DNA of 64,000 nt from positions 1 to 64,000 of the forward strand of contig CANTFK010000766.1 of assembly GCA_947646735.1 (NCBI GenBank), given 5' to 3'. Position numbers and translations under genes: made by a program. Positions 12,502 to 24,877 of this stretch are shown here, piece after piece. The DNA is from Peronospora farinosa. Lineage: Eukaryota; Oomycota; Peronosporomycetes; Peronosporales; Peronosporaceae. The notes below the pieces were generated by a model. The model made no database searches. It was not told the DNA's origin and was given only the letters and a program-made list of their open reading frames with translations. The stretch's first letter is position 1; each line of letters opens with the position of its first letter.

Positions 12502-13373
12502 GGCCCACAAACCACGAACAAGAAAAGACCGACGCGGCACATCACCTACCACCACAGCTATCTCTGCTGCTCGCGCGCTCGAACGGTTGCTGGCGTCGAC
12601 TGCCGTCTTCGCCGAAACAGCGTCACACCAATTGCACAAAGCCCGTCTCGCGGCAGACATGACTGGTTCACTTCCATTTTTCGTAACAAACAGCATAAAT
12701 ATACAAACTTTTTCTTAACGTGACTTCTTGACCTTTTGGCAATCATCAAATCACAACCGCCGTTCGTTTGCAAGACGGACGTTATTATGACCTATGCAAT
12801 ATGTGCTCCGTACGTGAGCTACCACTTACGTGACAATCTCACAATTTATGAGGCATAATCACCGTCTCCAATACCATCGGAAGCACGCAACGGACGTCTC
12901 TCATGGACAGCGATACCGATCCCAAAGCCGTGCAAGCAATCGATGTTTCCTCCGATGCCTTGTGGTTGTTGTAGCCACAGCGCTGCACGGCGCTCTCATT
13001 GATACGTACGTACTGACTGATAAATACAGACGTCCACACAGCACTTACAGCTTTTTGACGAGCATCTCTCGAACATATCTCGAGCAACTCGAGCCAGCGA
13101 ACACCACCCAAACACACAAAACGCATCGATAGATAGATAGATAGACGTGCAGCGACACCCAAAGCGTTCGTCCGATGTGTCCGTGCTGCTGTCACCATCA
13201 ACCACTCAACCACTCATCGTACGATAACGATAGATACTGACTCATGGTCTCTAGTTGCACTTGGTCTAACGGAGCACCATCCCACCGGTCCACTCGACAC
13301 AACGCCATTTGCCTCCTACAGCACAAGCAACACACCCGTGATACCACACTCACTACCCACCACGCGACACAAC

Positions 13374-13865
13374 ATGAAGTTTGCCGTCATCACCATCGCT
13401 GCCATCGTCGCTATGATGAACGTCGTCACCGGTACCATTGCCGGAGTCGACATGTCCGCTTCGGATCCGGCCACGACCGTGCTGTCACAGTCCAAGGCGC
13501 TCGAGGCGGCTAAACACAACTCCATGCCCGATGGCGTCGAGTTCACCGGATCCATTGAGCAAATCGACCAGCCCGCCGACGCGAAAGAGATTCTGGAGGC
13601 AATGCAGACCAAGCACGACGACGCTGACAATGCTGGCAAGCAGGAGGGTTTCGGATGGGGTCATGGTCGTCGTTTTGGATGGGGTCACGGCGGTTGGGGC
13701 AGCTGGGGCGGATGGGCTGGTTTCGGGCCCTACCGCTTCGGCTTCCGCTGCGGGGGCGTCCCCGGATGGGCATACCCGCTCAGCTACTGGAACATCTTCG
13801 GCGTCGGTCTTTACGGCGGTGGCTGCAGTCTTGGCATGCCGTTTGGAGGCCTCTACTACTGCTAA
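13374..13865 (+). CDS. Secreted Gly/Trp-rich protein, array copy 11
   Basis: Intact 163-codon copy with Thr35, Ala76, Val144. It is the last member of the uniform left block; the next two units are truncated. Confidence 0.9.
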   Translation: MKFAVITIAAIVAMMNVVTGTIAGVDMSASDPATTVLSQSKALEAAKHNSMPDGVEFTGSIEQIDQPADAKEILEAMQTKHDDADNAGKQEGFGWGHGRRFGWGHGGWGSWGGWAGFGPYRFGFRCGGVPGWAYPLSYWNIFGVGLYGGGCSLGMPFGGLYYC

Positions 13866-14650
13866 GGTCCACAAACCACGAACAAGAAAAGACCGACGCG
13901 GCACATCACCTACCACCACAGCTATCTCTGCTGCTCGCGCGCTCGAACGGTTGCTGGCGTCGACTGCCGTCTTCGCCGAAACAGCGTCACACCAATTGCA
14001 CAAAGCCCGTCTCGCGGCAGACATGACTGGTTCACTTCCATTTTTCGTAACAAACAGCATAAATATACAAACTTTTTCTTAACGTGACTTCTTGACCTTT
14101 TGGCAATCATCAAATCACAACCGCCGTTCGTTTGCAAGACGGACGTTATTATGACCTATGCAATATGTGCTCCGTACGTGAGCTACCACTTACGTGACGA
14201 TCTCACAATTTATGAGGCATAATCACCGTCTCCAATACCATCGGAAGCACGCAACGGACGTCTCTCATGGACAGCTATACCGATCACAAAGCCGTGCAAG
14301 CAATCGATGTTTCCTCCGATGCCTTGTGGTTGTTGTATCCACAGCGCTGCACGGCGCTCTCATTGATACGTACGTACTGACTGAAAAATACAGACGTCCA
14401 CACAGCACTTACAGCTTTTTGACGAGCATCTCTCGAACATATCTCGAGCAACTCGAGCCAGCGAACACCACCCAAACACACAAAACGCATATATAGATAG
14501 ATAGATAGACGTGTAGCGACATCCAGAGCGTTCGTCCGATGTGTCCGTGCTGCTGTCACCATCAACCACTCAACCACTCATCGTACGATAACGATAGATA
14601 CTATCTCATGGTCTCTAGTTGCACTTGGTCTGACGGAGCGCCATCCCACC

Positions 14651-14814
14651 GCTGGGGCGGATGCGCCGGTTTCGGGCCCTACCGCTTTGGCTTCCGCTGC
14701 GGGGGCGTCCCCGGATGGGCATACCCGCTCAGGTACTGAAACATCTTCGGCGCCGGTCTTTACGGCGGTGGCTGCAGTCTTGGCATGCCTTTTGGAGGCC
14801 TCTACTACTGCTAA
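14651..14814 (+). pseudogene. Truncated array copy 12
   Basis: Only the last third of the gene remains. Compared with copy 11, 415 bp (equivalent of 13288-13702) are missing, from the leader through about codon 110. The upstream CCCACCG is joined straight to CTGGGGCGG, with a single shared G at the junction. The remaining frame also has a nonsense change: the Trp139 codon is TGA. With no signal peptide, no own start and an internal stop, this copy cannot make the array protein. Confidence 0.93.
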
Positions 14815-15607
14815 GGCCCACAAACCACAAACAAGAAAAGACCGACGCGGCACATCACCTACCACCACAGCTAGCTCTGCTGCTCGCGCGCTCGAACGGT
14901 TGCTGGCGTCGACTGCCGTCTTCGCCGAAACAGCGTCACACCAATTGCACAAAGCCCGTCTCGCGGCAGACATGACTGGTTCACTTCCATTTTTCGTAAC
15001 AAACAGCATAAATATACAAACTTTTTCTTAACGTGACTTCTTGACCTTTTGGCAATCATCAAATCACAACCGCCGTTCGTTTGCAAGACGGACGTTATTA
15101 TGACCTATGCAATATGTGCTCCGTACGTGAGCTACCACTTACGTGACGATCTCACAATTTATGAGGCATAATCACCGTCTCGGATACCATCGGAAGCACG
15201 CAACGGACGTCTCTCATGGACAGCTATACCGATCACAAAGCCGTGCAAGCAATCGATGTTTCCTCCGATGCCTTGTGGTTGTTGTATCCACAGCGCTGCA
15301 CGGCGCTCTCATTGATACGTACGTACTGACTGATAAATACAGACGTCCACACAGCACTTACAGCTTTTTGACGAGCATCTCTCGAACATATCTCGAGCAA
15401 CTCGAGCCAGCGAACACCACCCAAACACACAAAACGCATAGATAGATAGATAGATAGATAGATAGACGAGCAGCGACACCCAAAGCGTTCGTCCGATGTG
15501 TCCGTGCTGCTGTCACCATCAACCACTCAACCACTCATCGTACGATAACGATAGATACTATCTCATGGTCTCTAGTTGCACTTGGTCTGACGGAGCGCCA
15601 TCCCACC

Positions 15608-15771
15608 GCTGGGGCGGATGCGCCGGTTTCGGGCCCTACCGCTTTGGCTTCCGCTGCGGGGGCGTCCCCGGATGGGCATACCCGCTCAGGTACTGAAACA
15701 TCTTCGGCGCCGGTCTTTACGGCGGTGGCTGCAGTCTTGGCATGCCTTTTGGAGGCCTCTACTACTGCTAA
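15608..15771 (+). pseudogene. Truncated array copy 13
   Basis: Carries the same deletion junction, the same TGA at codon 139 and the same Trp-to-Cys change (TGG to TGC) as copy 12, exactly 957 bp downstream. The truncated unit was therefore duplicated as a whole after it had been damaged. Confidence 0.93.
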
Positions 15772-16655
15772 GGCCCACAAACCACAAACAAGAAAAGACC
15801 GACGCGGCACATCACCTACCACCACAGCTAGCTCTGCTGCTCGCGCGCTCGAACGGTTGCTGGCGTCGACTGCCGTCTTCGCCGAAACAGCGTCACACCA
15901 ATTGCACAAAGCCCGTCTCGCGGCAGACATGACTGGTTCACTTCCATTTTTCGTAACAAACAGCATAAATATACAAACTTTTTCTTAACGTGACTTCTTG
16001 ACCTTTTGGCAATCATCAAATCACAACCGCCGTTCGTTTGCAAGACGGACGTTATTATGACCTATGCAATATGTGCTCCGTACGTGAGCTACCACTTACG
16101 TGACGATCTCACAATTTATGAGGCATAATCACCGTCTCCAATACCATCGGAAGCACGCAACGGACGTCTCTCATGGACAGCGATACCGATCCCAAAGCCG
16201 TGCAAGTAATTGATGTTTCCTCCGATGCCTTGTGGTTGTTGTAGCCACAGCGCTGCACGGCGCTCTCATTGTTACGTACGTACTGACTGATAAATACAGA
16301 CGTCCACACAGCACTTACAGCTTTTTGACGAGCATCTCTCGAACATATCTCGAGCAACTCGAGCCAGCGAACACAACCCAAACACACAAAACGCATATAT
16401 AGATAGATAGATAGATAGATAGATAGACGTGCAGCGACACCCAAAGCGTTCGTCCGATGTGTCCGTGCTGCTGTCACCATCAACCACTCAACCACTCATC
16501 GTACGATAACGATAGATACTGACTCATGGTCTCTAGTTGCACTTGGTCTGACGGAGCGCCATCCCACCGGTCCACTCGACACAACGCCATTTGCCTCCTA
16601 CAGCACAAGCAACACACCCGTGATACCACACTCACTACCCACCACGCGACACAAC

Positions 16656-17147
16656 ATGAAGTTTGCCGTCATCACCATCGCTGCCATCGTCGCTATGATG
16701 AACGTCGTCACCGGTACCATTGCCGGAGTCGACATGTCCGCTTCGGATCCGGCCACGAACGTGCTGTCACAGTCCAAGGCGCTCGAGGCGGCTAAACACA
16801 ACTCCATGCCCGATGGCGTCGAGTTCACCGGATCCATTGAGCAAATCGACCAGCCCGCCGACGCGAAAGAGATTCTGGAGGCAATGCAGACCAAGCACGA
16901 CGACGCTGACAATGCTGACAAGCAGGAGGGTTTCGGATGGGGTCATGGTCGTCGTTTTGGATGGGGTCACGGCGGTTGGGGCAGCTGGGGCGGATGGGCT
17001 GGTTTCGGGCCCTACCGCTTCGGCTTCCGCTGCGGGGGCGTCCCCGAATGGGCATACCCGCTCAGCTACTGGAACATCTTCGGCGTCGGTCTTTACGGCG
17101 GTGGCTGCAGTCTTGGCATGCCTTTTGGAGGCCTCTACTACTGCTAA
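16656..17147 (+). CDS. Secreted Gly/Trp-rich protein, array copy 14
   Basis: Intact 163-codon copy with Asn35, Ala76, Asp88, Glu131 and Val144. Asp88 replaces Gly88 here and in all copies further right. Its 3' flank differs by a small insertion near 17257 and several substitutions. Confidence 0.88.
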   Translation: MKFAVITIAAIVAMMNVVTGTIAGVDMSASDPATNVLSQSKALEAAKHNSMPDGVEFTGSIEQIDQPADAKEILEAMQTKHDDADNADKQEGFGWGHGRRFGWGHGGWGSWGGWAGFGPYRFGFRCGGVPEWAYPLSYWNIFGVGLYGGGCSLGMPFGGLYYC

Positions 17148-18030
17148 GGCCCACAAACCACAAACAAGAAAAGACCGACGCGGCACATCACCTACCACCA
17201 CAGCTATCTCTGCTGCTCGCGCGCTCGGACGGTTGCTGGCGTCGACTGCCGTCTTGAGCCCGCCGAAACAGCGTCACACCAATCGCACAAAGCCCGTCTC
17301 GCGGCAGACATGACTGGTTCACTTCCATTTTTCGTAACAAACAGCATAAATATACAAACTTTTTCTTAACGTGATTTCCTGAACTTTTGGCAAACATCAA
17401 ATCACAACCGCCGTTCGTTTGCAAGACGGACGTTATTATGACCTATGCAATATGTGCTCCGTACGTGAGCTACCACTTACGTGACGATCTCACAATTTAT
17501 GAGGCATAATCACCGTCTCGGATACCATCGGAAGCACGCAACGGACGTCTCTCATGGACAGCTATACCGATCACAAAGCCGTGCAAGCAATCGATGTTGC
17601 CTCCGACGCCTTGTGGTTGTTGTAGCCACAGCGCTGCACGGCGCTCTCATTGATACGTACGTACTGACTGAAACATACAGACGTCCACACAGCACTTACA
17701 GCTTTTTGACGAGCATCTCTCGAACATATCTCGAGCAACTCGAGCCAGCGAACACACCCAAACACACAAAACGCATAGATAGATAGATAGATAGATAGAT
17801 AGACGTGCAGCGACACCAGAGCGTTCGTCCGATGTGTCCGTGCTGCTGTCACCATCAACCACTCAACCACTCATCGTACGACAACGATAGATACTGACTC
17901 ATGGTCTCCTGTTGCACTTGGTCTGACGGAGCGCCATCCCACCGGTCCACTCGACACAACGCCATTTGCCTCCTACAGCACAAGCAACACACCCGTGATA
18001 CCACACTCACTACCCACCACGCGACACAAC

Positions 18031-18522
18031 ATGAAGTTTGCCGCCATCAACATCGCTGCCATCGTCGCTATGATGAACGTCGTCACCGGTACCATTGGCG
18101 GAGTCGACATGTCCGCTTTGGATCCGGCCACGACCGTGCTGTCACAGTCCAAGGCGCTCGAGGCGGCTAAACACAACTCCATGCCCGATGGCGTCGAGTT
18201 CACCGGATCCATTGAGCAAATCGACCAGCCCGCCGACGCGAAAGAGATTCTGGAGGCAATGCAGACCAAGCACGACAACGCTGACAATGCTGACAAGCAG
18301 GAGGGTTTCGGATGGGGTCATGGTCGTCGTTTTGGATGGGGTCACGGTGGTTGGGGCAGCTGGGGCGGATGGGCTGGTTTCGGGCCCTACCGCTTCGGCT
18401 TCCGCTGCGGGGGCGTCCCCGAATGGGCATACCCGCTCAGGTACTGGAACATCTTCGGCGCCGGTCTTTACGGCGATGGCTGCAGTCTTGGCATGCCGTT
18501 TGGAGGCCTCTACTACTGCTAA
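18031..18522 (+). CDS. Secreted Gly/Trp-rich protein, array copy 15
   Basis: Intact but the most diverged copy: changes in the signal peptide (Ala5, Asn7, Gly23) and Leu30, Asn83, Asp88, Glu131, Arg137 and Asp149. The hydrophobic core of the signal peptide and all three cysteines remain. It lies just left of the LINE insertion, so it may have escaped homogenisation. Confidence 0.88.
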   Translation: MKFAAINIAAIVAMMNVVTGTIGGVDMSALDPATTVLSQSKALEAAKHNSMPDGVEFTGSIEQIDQPADAKEILEAMQTKHDNADNADKQEGFGWGHGRRFGWGHGGWGSWGGWAGFGPYRFGFRCGGVPEWAYPLRYWNIFGAGLYGDGCSLGMPFGGLYYC

Positions 18523-19128
18523 GGCCCACAAAACACAAACAAGAAAAGATCGACGCGGCATACCACCTATCACCACAGCTATCTCTGCTGCTCGCGCGCT
18601 CGAACGGTTGCTGGCGTCGACTGCCGTCTTTGCCGGAACAGCGTCACACCACTTGCACAAAGCCCGTCTCGCGGCAGACATGACTCCATTTTTCGTAACA
18701 AACATCATAAATATACAAACTTTTCCTTAACGTGACTTCTTGAACTTTTGGCAATCATCAAATCACAACCGCCGTTCGTTTGCAAGACGGACGTTATTAT
18801 GACCTATGCAATATGTAATCCGTACGTGAGTTCCCACTTACGCGACGATCTCACAAGTGATGAGGCATAATCACCGTCTCGGATACCATCGGAAGCACGC
18901 AACGGACGTCTCTCATGGACAGCGATACCGATCACAAAGCCGTGCAAGCAATCGATGTTGCCTCCGACGCCTTGTGGTTGTTGTAGCCACAGCGCTGCAC
19001 GGCGCTCTCATTGATACGTACGTACTGACTGATAAATACAGACGTCCACACAGCACTTACAGCTTTTTGACGAGCATCTCTCGAACATATCTCGAGCAAC
19101 TCGAGCCAGCGAACACACAAAACGCATC

Positions 19129-19160
<32 letters not shown>
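19129..19160 (+). repeat. (GATA)8 microsatellite, longest of the unit microsatellites
   Basis: Every array unit has a GATA run about 200-250 bp before the gene. The left-block units all have four repeats. The run is three in the unit leading to copy 12, six before copies 13, 14 and 15, eight here, six near 24132, interrupted near 25495, four near 26857 and six near 28212. Confidence 0.9.
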
Positions 19161-19162
<2 letters not shown>

Positions 19163-19254
19163 CGTGCAGCGACACCCAGAGCGTTCGTCCGATTTGTCCG
19201 TGCTGCTGTCACCATCAACCACTCAACCACTCATCGTACGACAACGATAGATAC

Positions 19255-22200
19255 TTAAGGGTCAGTACAGCCTTTTAGTCGTGACTAGTGGCCGAGAAAG
19301 CCCTCCTACCAGTGCTCCTATGTCGCTAGTAGGTGTGCCGGCTGCCCTATGGGCGCCGGCAAATGCCCGCCTTCAGGCGGGCCCTCGTTGTTGTGCTGCC
19401 TGCCTACGCTGCACCTATCCAGTTCGTGACCGACCCAGTGGTCCACATCACCCTGTAGGTGAGTAGCCACTTCCGACCATGGTTCGCCTGCTACCTTGAT
19501 ATCATTCTGGAAGAGTTGTATACTCTTGCCCGCGTTCATAGCTTCATGCGCGATTCTGTCGGCCATACAATTGTATTGCCGTATGTGGTAGGTCCACGAT
19601 ATGACCCCTATTCGATCAGCATGCATTTGGAATTGCATGTACATCCCCTGTAAATGTCGCGTTTTCGGCACTCTTCTGTGCCTGAGTTGGGAGAGAATGA
19701 GTAGACTGTCGCCGACTATATGAATATGTCGTATATGGTTACGCTGTATATAGCGTAATCCATTCAGGAGTCCGTAATACTCCGCTACATTGTGAGTCAC
19801 CTAGTTGAGATATGGCACACTCGCCATCCAGATAATTTCATGGAGCGACGAGCTGCCCCCTATACGTACTAGCACCGAGCCTGCCCCACCTGGTCCAGGA
19901 TTCCCTCGTGATCCACCATTAAAAAATAGGATGAGTGCAGGGCAGCTGGTAAGTAAACTTGTATATCCTGGCCATGTATCCCCAGGTTGCGTTAGCAAGT
20001 CATGGCAGAACGCGTATGCCGCTTTCACCGCAGGTTCCGCCTCTGACTCAATCCTGAGCAGAGTAAGGTAAGCCGATAGTAAGCGCATTTTTAGGATTGC
20101 AGACAACAAGAAAAGGGATTTGTCCTGGTCTGGATCCCGATATAAACAACGTCGCCGCCAAATGATCTGTAGAGTTGTAATCGCTCCAAGTTTCCAAAAG
20201 AACTGGATCGCATCAAATAACTCCACTAGCACGCTTTCCTTGTGACCAATTGGTAACCCTGCAAAAATCGCATCTCCTCTTTTCCATACCGCCACAGGAA
20301 CCGCAACTTCCATTAATCCAAGTATCTTTTCCGGGCCAGGCAATGTCTCGCAAAACCCCAGTGCTTGCCATGGCTCTGTAAATACACGCCAAAGTCTGCG
20401 TGCTCCAGAGCAGGCCCAAAATGAGTGGCACGGAGTCCCTGTCGTATCGTCACATTCCTCAATAGGGCAGCCCAAAGATTGTGTGGTGGCATTCCAAGCA
20501 CTAAAGGCTCTGAGTTTTAGCCTGTACAAGACTTGTTATCCCCATTCTGTCACACCAGTAATACGGCCAGTGTCAACCCACTTCATTTGTTGCAATGCGT
20601 TGCTGACGTCCATGTTATCCTGGTTCCATTGGTGCTGTTTGTATTCTAAATCCGCAAATGCCTTGCGTCTCTCGCGAGCTTGAGCCCGCACTTCGTATTG
20701 CGACCGGTTATAGCCGACACGTTTACCCCCGTGCCACACACAGACGTATCTAGACAGCAACGGGTGGGGAAAGATGGCGTCTACTTGATCGTCGTCTGTG
20801 GCGAAAGACACTAAAGAGATCCCCTCGCGCATGGAACGAGCAACCCCGACATCCAAGTCGGCCCCATCGGGACCGACAATGCTAATATGAATTGTATTTT
20901 GCTGTTCCCTTCGAGTAGACAGCACTTGGATTGGTCGCTCATGCGCACCGGATAGCAGGCGCAGCTTTCTCGGATATGAGATATTTGGGAGGTCCGGATA
21001 AAATGCGAGCAGAAGTAGGATAAAAATGCGCTCCATATCATTCTTCAACGCCAAACTTCTGCGAAAAGTAATGGTCCCAGCCCCAGTGCTTTTCCATGTG
21101 ACATAATCACCAATGCAACGAGAAAAATCTAATTGTTTGACTGTTTCTCGTACACCAGCATCTTCCCAAGTCCATACCTTTGGAAAGGCGCATCCAATGC
21201 TGAGATAAGGAATCCATTCTGGGCATAATCGTCCGGTCTCACAGCGCATTGATCGCCGTATACCGTCAACTACACCCTCTGTATACCTGGGAATCTCCAC
21301 TGAGCAGGTATCATCAGTCCAGTCCACCATGTTAGCCAGATGAGTTTGATAATGTCTGTATAGTCGTAATCTCATGCCCTCGACTGCAGGCTGATGGTCT
21401 TGAAGCCCAATATGTTCCAATAGAGAAAAACCGGCCTTCCAAATGTTCGCATGAGGTCTGAAAACTGCTGGGAGGCGTCCTGTGAATCCCAATGAGAGAT
21501 AAGTTGCTTTAATAGAGGCATCTTTACAGCCAGCGTGAAGGACATCGTTAAAGATGTGTTGTAACTTGGTACCAGCCAACGCCCACTCTTGCACTGTGGT
21601 GGCAGCAAGTGCAATAAGTTCACTCCGGAGATCTGGTACTCCAAGTCCCCCACCTTTCATAGGCATCATTGCTAGTTCCTTTGCCATCCATGACTTATGT
21701 ATCGGAGCATCTTCCAAAAATAAACCGGTCCAGACAAAGTTTCGAATGAGACGGTCATAGCGCTTCACTATTCCTGTAGTAGGCCAGCAATGGCGAGCAA
21801 TATACAGGAGCTTGGGTAGTATGACCGCAGCTGCGACTTTTGCTCTCTGCCGAACTGAAAGCGTTTTGTGGCTCGCCAATCTGATGCGAATGACGAGTTG
21901 GTGCTCTGCCGAAGCCCAGGCTGCCTCCACGTCATGTTTACAACTCGCTGGAATGCCAAGATAGCGAGTGGTATCTGTAGTGTTCTGTAGCTTAATATGG
22001 CTTGCCCATGTGATGGCGTCGCAGAACCCGTCCGGATGTAATGGTATGGCTACGGTTTTGCTTTCATTTAGAAGAAGACCTGAGCCTGCTCCGAAGTCAC
22101 AAATAACGTCTAAAACTTTGTTTAGATTCGCCGGATGGCGCAAATAGACTGTGGTATCGTCAGCATACCCAGCCATTCGAAGCGCTGTTGATGCTGCGTC

Positions 22201-23728
22201 AGTAACCACTGAAATTCCAGAGTGAACCTCACCCCCATCCAGCTTTGAATATAGCGGTTCCAGTGCGAGAATGAATAAGCAAGGTGCCAACGGACATCCT
22301 TGCCGGATACCCCTTGTAACTCGTATTCGGGATGAGAGGGTACCATCAACTAAGAAGCGCACACTGGTGTTTGTGTGTAGAACTTTTATAACTGGGATCA
22401 AACGGGGTGGAAAACCGTGACGCTTAAGTGCTTTTATCATGAAGTCTCGGTCTAGGCTGTCATAAGCCTTAGCAAAATCCAACAACAAGGCCATCGCGTT
22501 ACGCGCTTCCGGCCTGCATTTCGCCATCTGTCGTGCCACAGCATAGCAGTCCAGAGTGGTGTGAATCGTGCGTCCCGGGACGAACCCACATTGGAACTGA
22601 TTAATTCGCTCGTTTAACACTTTTCGTACAGCCGTTGTGACGATTCGCATGATAACTTTATAATCCGAATTGAGGAGAGCCAGTGGTCGGTAGTTGAGAG
22701 GATTCCCCGAATCTCCGGACTTCTTTAAGCAAAAAATATTGGCCTCAGTGAACGAAGCCGGAAATAGTTGTTGCTCATACCACTGGCGATATAGTGTAGT
22801 GAGGATCGGTGTCAGCTCCTCGATATAATCTCGATAAAATTCAGTGCCCAGATGATCCGGACCACAAGCTTTTCCCGGTTTGCAGGCGCGAATTGCCTTG
22901 GCTACTGTGTCCTCCGTTATCAGCATAGTGGTATCAAACAACTCTGAAGGCATTTGCCTCGTCTGAGGCATCCACTCAATTATGTCGTCCATATGGGTCT
23001 TCCCCAGCGGGACCTTAGTCATAACTGGTTTCCAAGCTGCAGCCATTGCATTCGCTTTTTCCTGTGCTGTAGAAACAGCCCTCCCATCGTTGCCCCGTAG
23101 TGTTGGAATAGCATTGTCGGCAAGTTTTGTCGATATTCGCCTGAAAAATTCTCTCGTAGTTTGCCCAGGACGCCACGCATGCGACTGAAAGAGTCGAGAT
23201 GTTTTATACCGAATATGTTCCCGTTTCAGATTCGCAATTTTGCGCGTAACGTCGTTGCATTTAGTCGTTATGCGTTCGCCGGCGGAAAAGGTCCGATTGT
23301 CCTCGCCGGGCTGATTCCGTTGCTTTTGAAGCTGATGTAACTTGTGATACCATCTTCGGAGCTTGCGACGATACGTGTTCGTTCTAGCGTGGCGAATGGT
23401 GCATTTTACCCGGGCTATGCCACCCACAATTTCCATTTTCAGACGATCCAATCGTTCCGACATATCTGTCCCTTTCATTAAGTTAAACTCCATATCAGCG
23501 GCAAACAATGTCAAATTACCAACGATATATTCGCGAGTTTGCGTACGCGCATACGATGGAACCGGGTACACTTGGGGCGGCTTGTGTACTATAACTGGGT
23601 TCTTCGGGTCTCGTAATTCAAGCAATACTCCTTTGTGGTCGGACTCTAGGCCGTCAAGCGGCACCGAAGTGGAAACTACCCACATTCGTAAAGCATCCAA
23701 ATGATACTACCACCTGTCAATTCTGCAA
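19255..23728 (-). mobile_element. 5'-truncated LINE (non-LTR retrotransposon) inserted in the array
   Basis: A minus-strand element interrupts the array between normal upstream sequence (GATAGATACT, ending at 19254) and the 39-bp gene remnant at 23729. Its 3' end, at the left, is defined by comparison with a second copy that begins near 37660 (both contain GTACAGCCTTTTAG). The 5' end falls inside the endonuclease domain, as is usual for incomplete target-primed reverse transcription. No target-site duplication is visible. Instead the start of an array gene is missing, so the insertion or a later event deleted target DNA. Confidence 0.9.
19318..23728 (-). pseudogene. LINE ORF2: endonuclease end, reverse transcriptase, RNase H
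   Basis: A single reading frame runs from 23728 to 19318. It starts with the tail of an APE-type endonuclease (an RIDRW stretch, then SDHKG). The reverse transcriptase follows (GFVPGR, FAKAYDSLD, GIRQGCPLAP; YADD at 22157-22168), then a Cys/His-containing linker and an RNase H domain (GGSRGNPGPGGAG, NVAEYYGL, VGDSL, ADRIAHEA). The frame is broken by three stops: TAG near 23706, TAA at 20536-20538 and TAG at 19801-19803. There are no frameshifts over 4.4 kb, so decay is recent or weak. In the first RNase H motif the usual Asp is Asn (FFNGG), as it is in the 38-kb copy. Apparent ORF starts at 23700 and 20529 are TTG codons and are not real starts. Confidence 0.92.
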
Positions 23729-23767
23729 GACGACGCTGACAATGCTGACAAGCAGGAGGGTTTCGGA
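23729..23767 (+). pseudogene. 39-bp remnant of array copy 16 beside the LINE
   Basis: Thirteen codons matching residues 82-94 (Asp-Asp-Ala ... Gly-Phe-Gly, with the Asp88 state) directly abut the 5' end of the LINE. They are joined at 23768 to the normal 3' flank (CCGCCGTTCG), which in intact units lies about 600 bp further on. Both the beginning and the end of this gene copy are lost. Confidence 0.85.
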
Positions 23768-24385
23768 TACCGCCGTTCGTTTGCAAGACGGACGTTATTA
23801 TGACCTATGCAATATGTAATCCGTACGTGAGCTACCACTTACGTGACGATCTCACAATTTATGAGGCATAATCACCGTCTCGGATACTATCGGAAGCACG
23901 CAACGGACGTCACTCATGGACAGCTATACCGATCACAAAGCCGTGCAAGCAATCGATGTTGCCTCCGACGCCTTGTGGTTGTTGTATCCACAGCGCTGCA
24001 CGGCGCTCTCATTGATACGTACGTACTGACTGATAAATACAGACGTCCACACAGCACTTACAGCTTTTTGACGAGCATCTCTCGAACATATCTCGAGCAA
24101 CTCGAGCCAGCGAACACACCCAAAACGCATCGATAGATAGATAGATAGATAGATAGACGTGCAGCGACACCCAGAGCGTTCGTCCGATGTGTCCGTGCTG
24201 CTGTCACCATCAACCGCTCAACCACTCATCGTACGACAACGATAGATACTGACTCATGGTCTCCTGTTGCACTTGGTCTGACGGAGCGCCATCCCACCGG
24301 TCCACTCGACACAACGCCATTTGCATACTACATCACAAGCAACACACCCGTGATACCACACTCACTACCCACCACGCGACACAAC

Positions 24386-24877
24386 ATGAAGTTTGCCGTC
24401 ATCACCATCGCTGCCATCGTCGCTATGATGAACGTCGTCACCGGTACCATTGCCGGAGTTGACATGTCCGCTTCGGATCCGGCCACGACCGTGCTGTCAC
24501 AGTCCAAGGCGCTCGAGGCGGCTAAACACAACTCCATGCCCGATGGCGTCGAGTTCACCGGATCCATTGAGCAAATCGACCAGCCCGCCGACGCGAAAGA
24601 GATTCTGGAGGCAATGCAGACCAAGCACGACGACGCTGACAATGCTGACAAGCAGGAGGGTTTCGGATGGGGTCATGGTCGTCGTTTTGGATGGGGTCAC
24701 GGCGGTTGGGGCAGCTGGGGCGGATGGGCTGGTTTCGGGCCCTATCGCTTTGGCTTCCGCTGCGGGGGCGTCCCCGGATGGGCATACCCGCTCAGCTACT
24801 GGAACATCTTCGGCGCCGGTCTTTACGGCGGTGGCTGCAGTCTTGGCATGCCGTTTGGAGGCCTCTACTACTGCTAA
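24386..24877 (+). CDS. Secreted Gly/Trp-rich protein, array copy 17
   Basis: Intact 163-codon copy right of the LINE: Thr35, Ala76, Asp88, Ala144. It shares silent changes with copies 18 and 19 (for example TATCGCTTTGGC) that mark a right-hand subfamily. Confidence 0.89.
   Translation: MKFAVITIAAIVAMMNVVTGTIAGVDMSASDPATTVLSQSKALEAAKHNSMPDGVEFTGSIEQIDQPADAKEILEAMQTKHDDADNADKQEGFGWGHGRRFGWGHGGWGSWGGWAGFGPYRFGFRCGGVPGWAYPLSYWNIFGAGLYGGGCSLGMPFGGLYYC

Noticed and set aside
20529..23700. Two separate LINE genes beginning at 23700 and 20529
   Set aside because: Both starts are TTG codons next to in-frame stops; the pieces are one ORF2 frame broken by nonsense codons.
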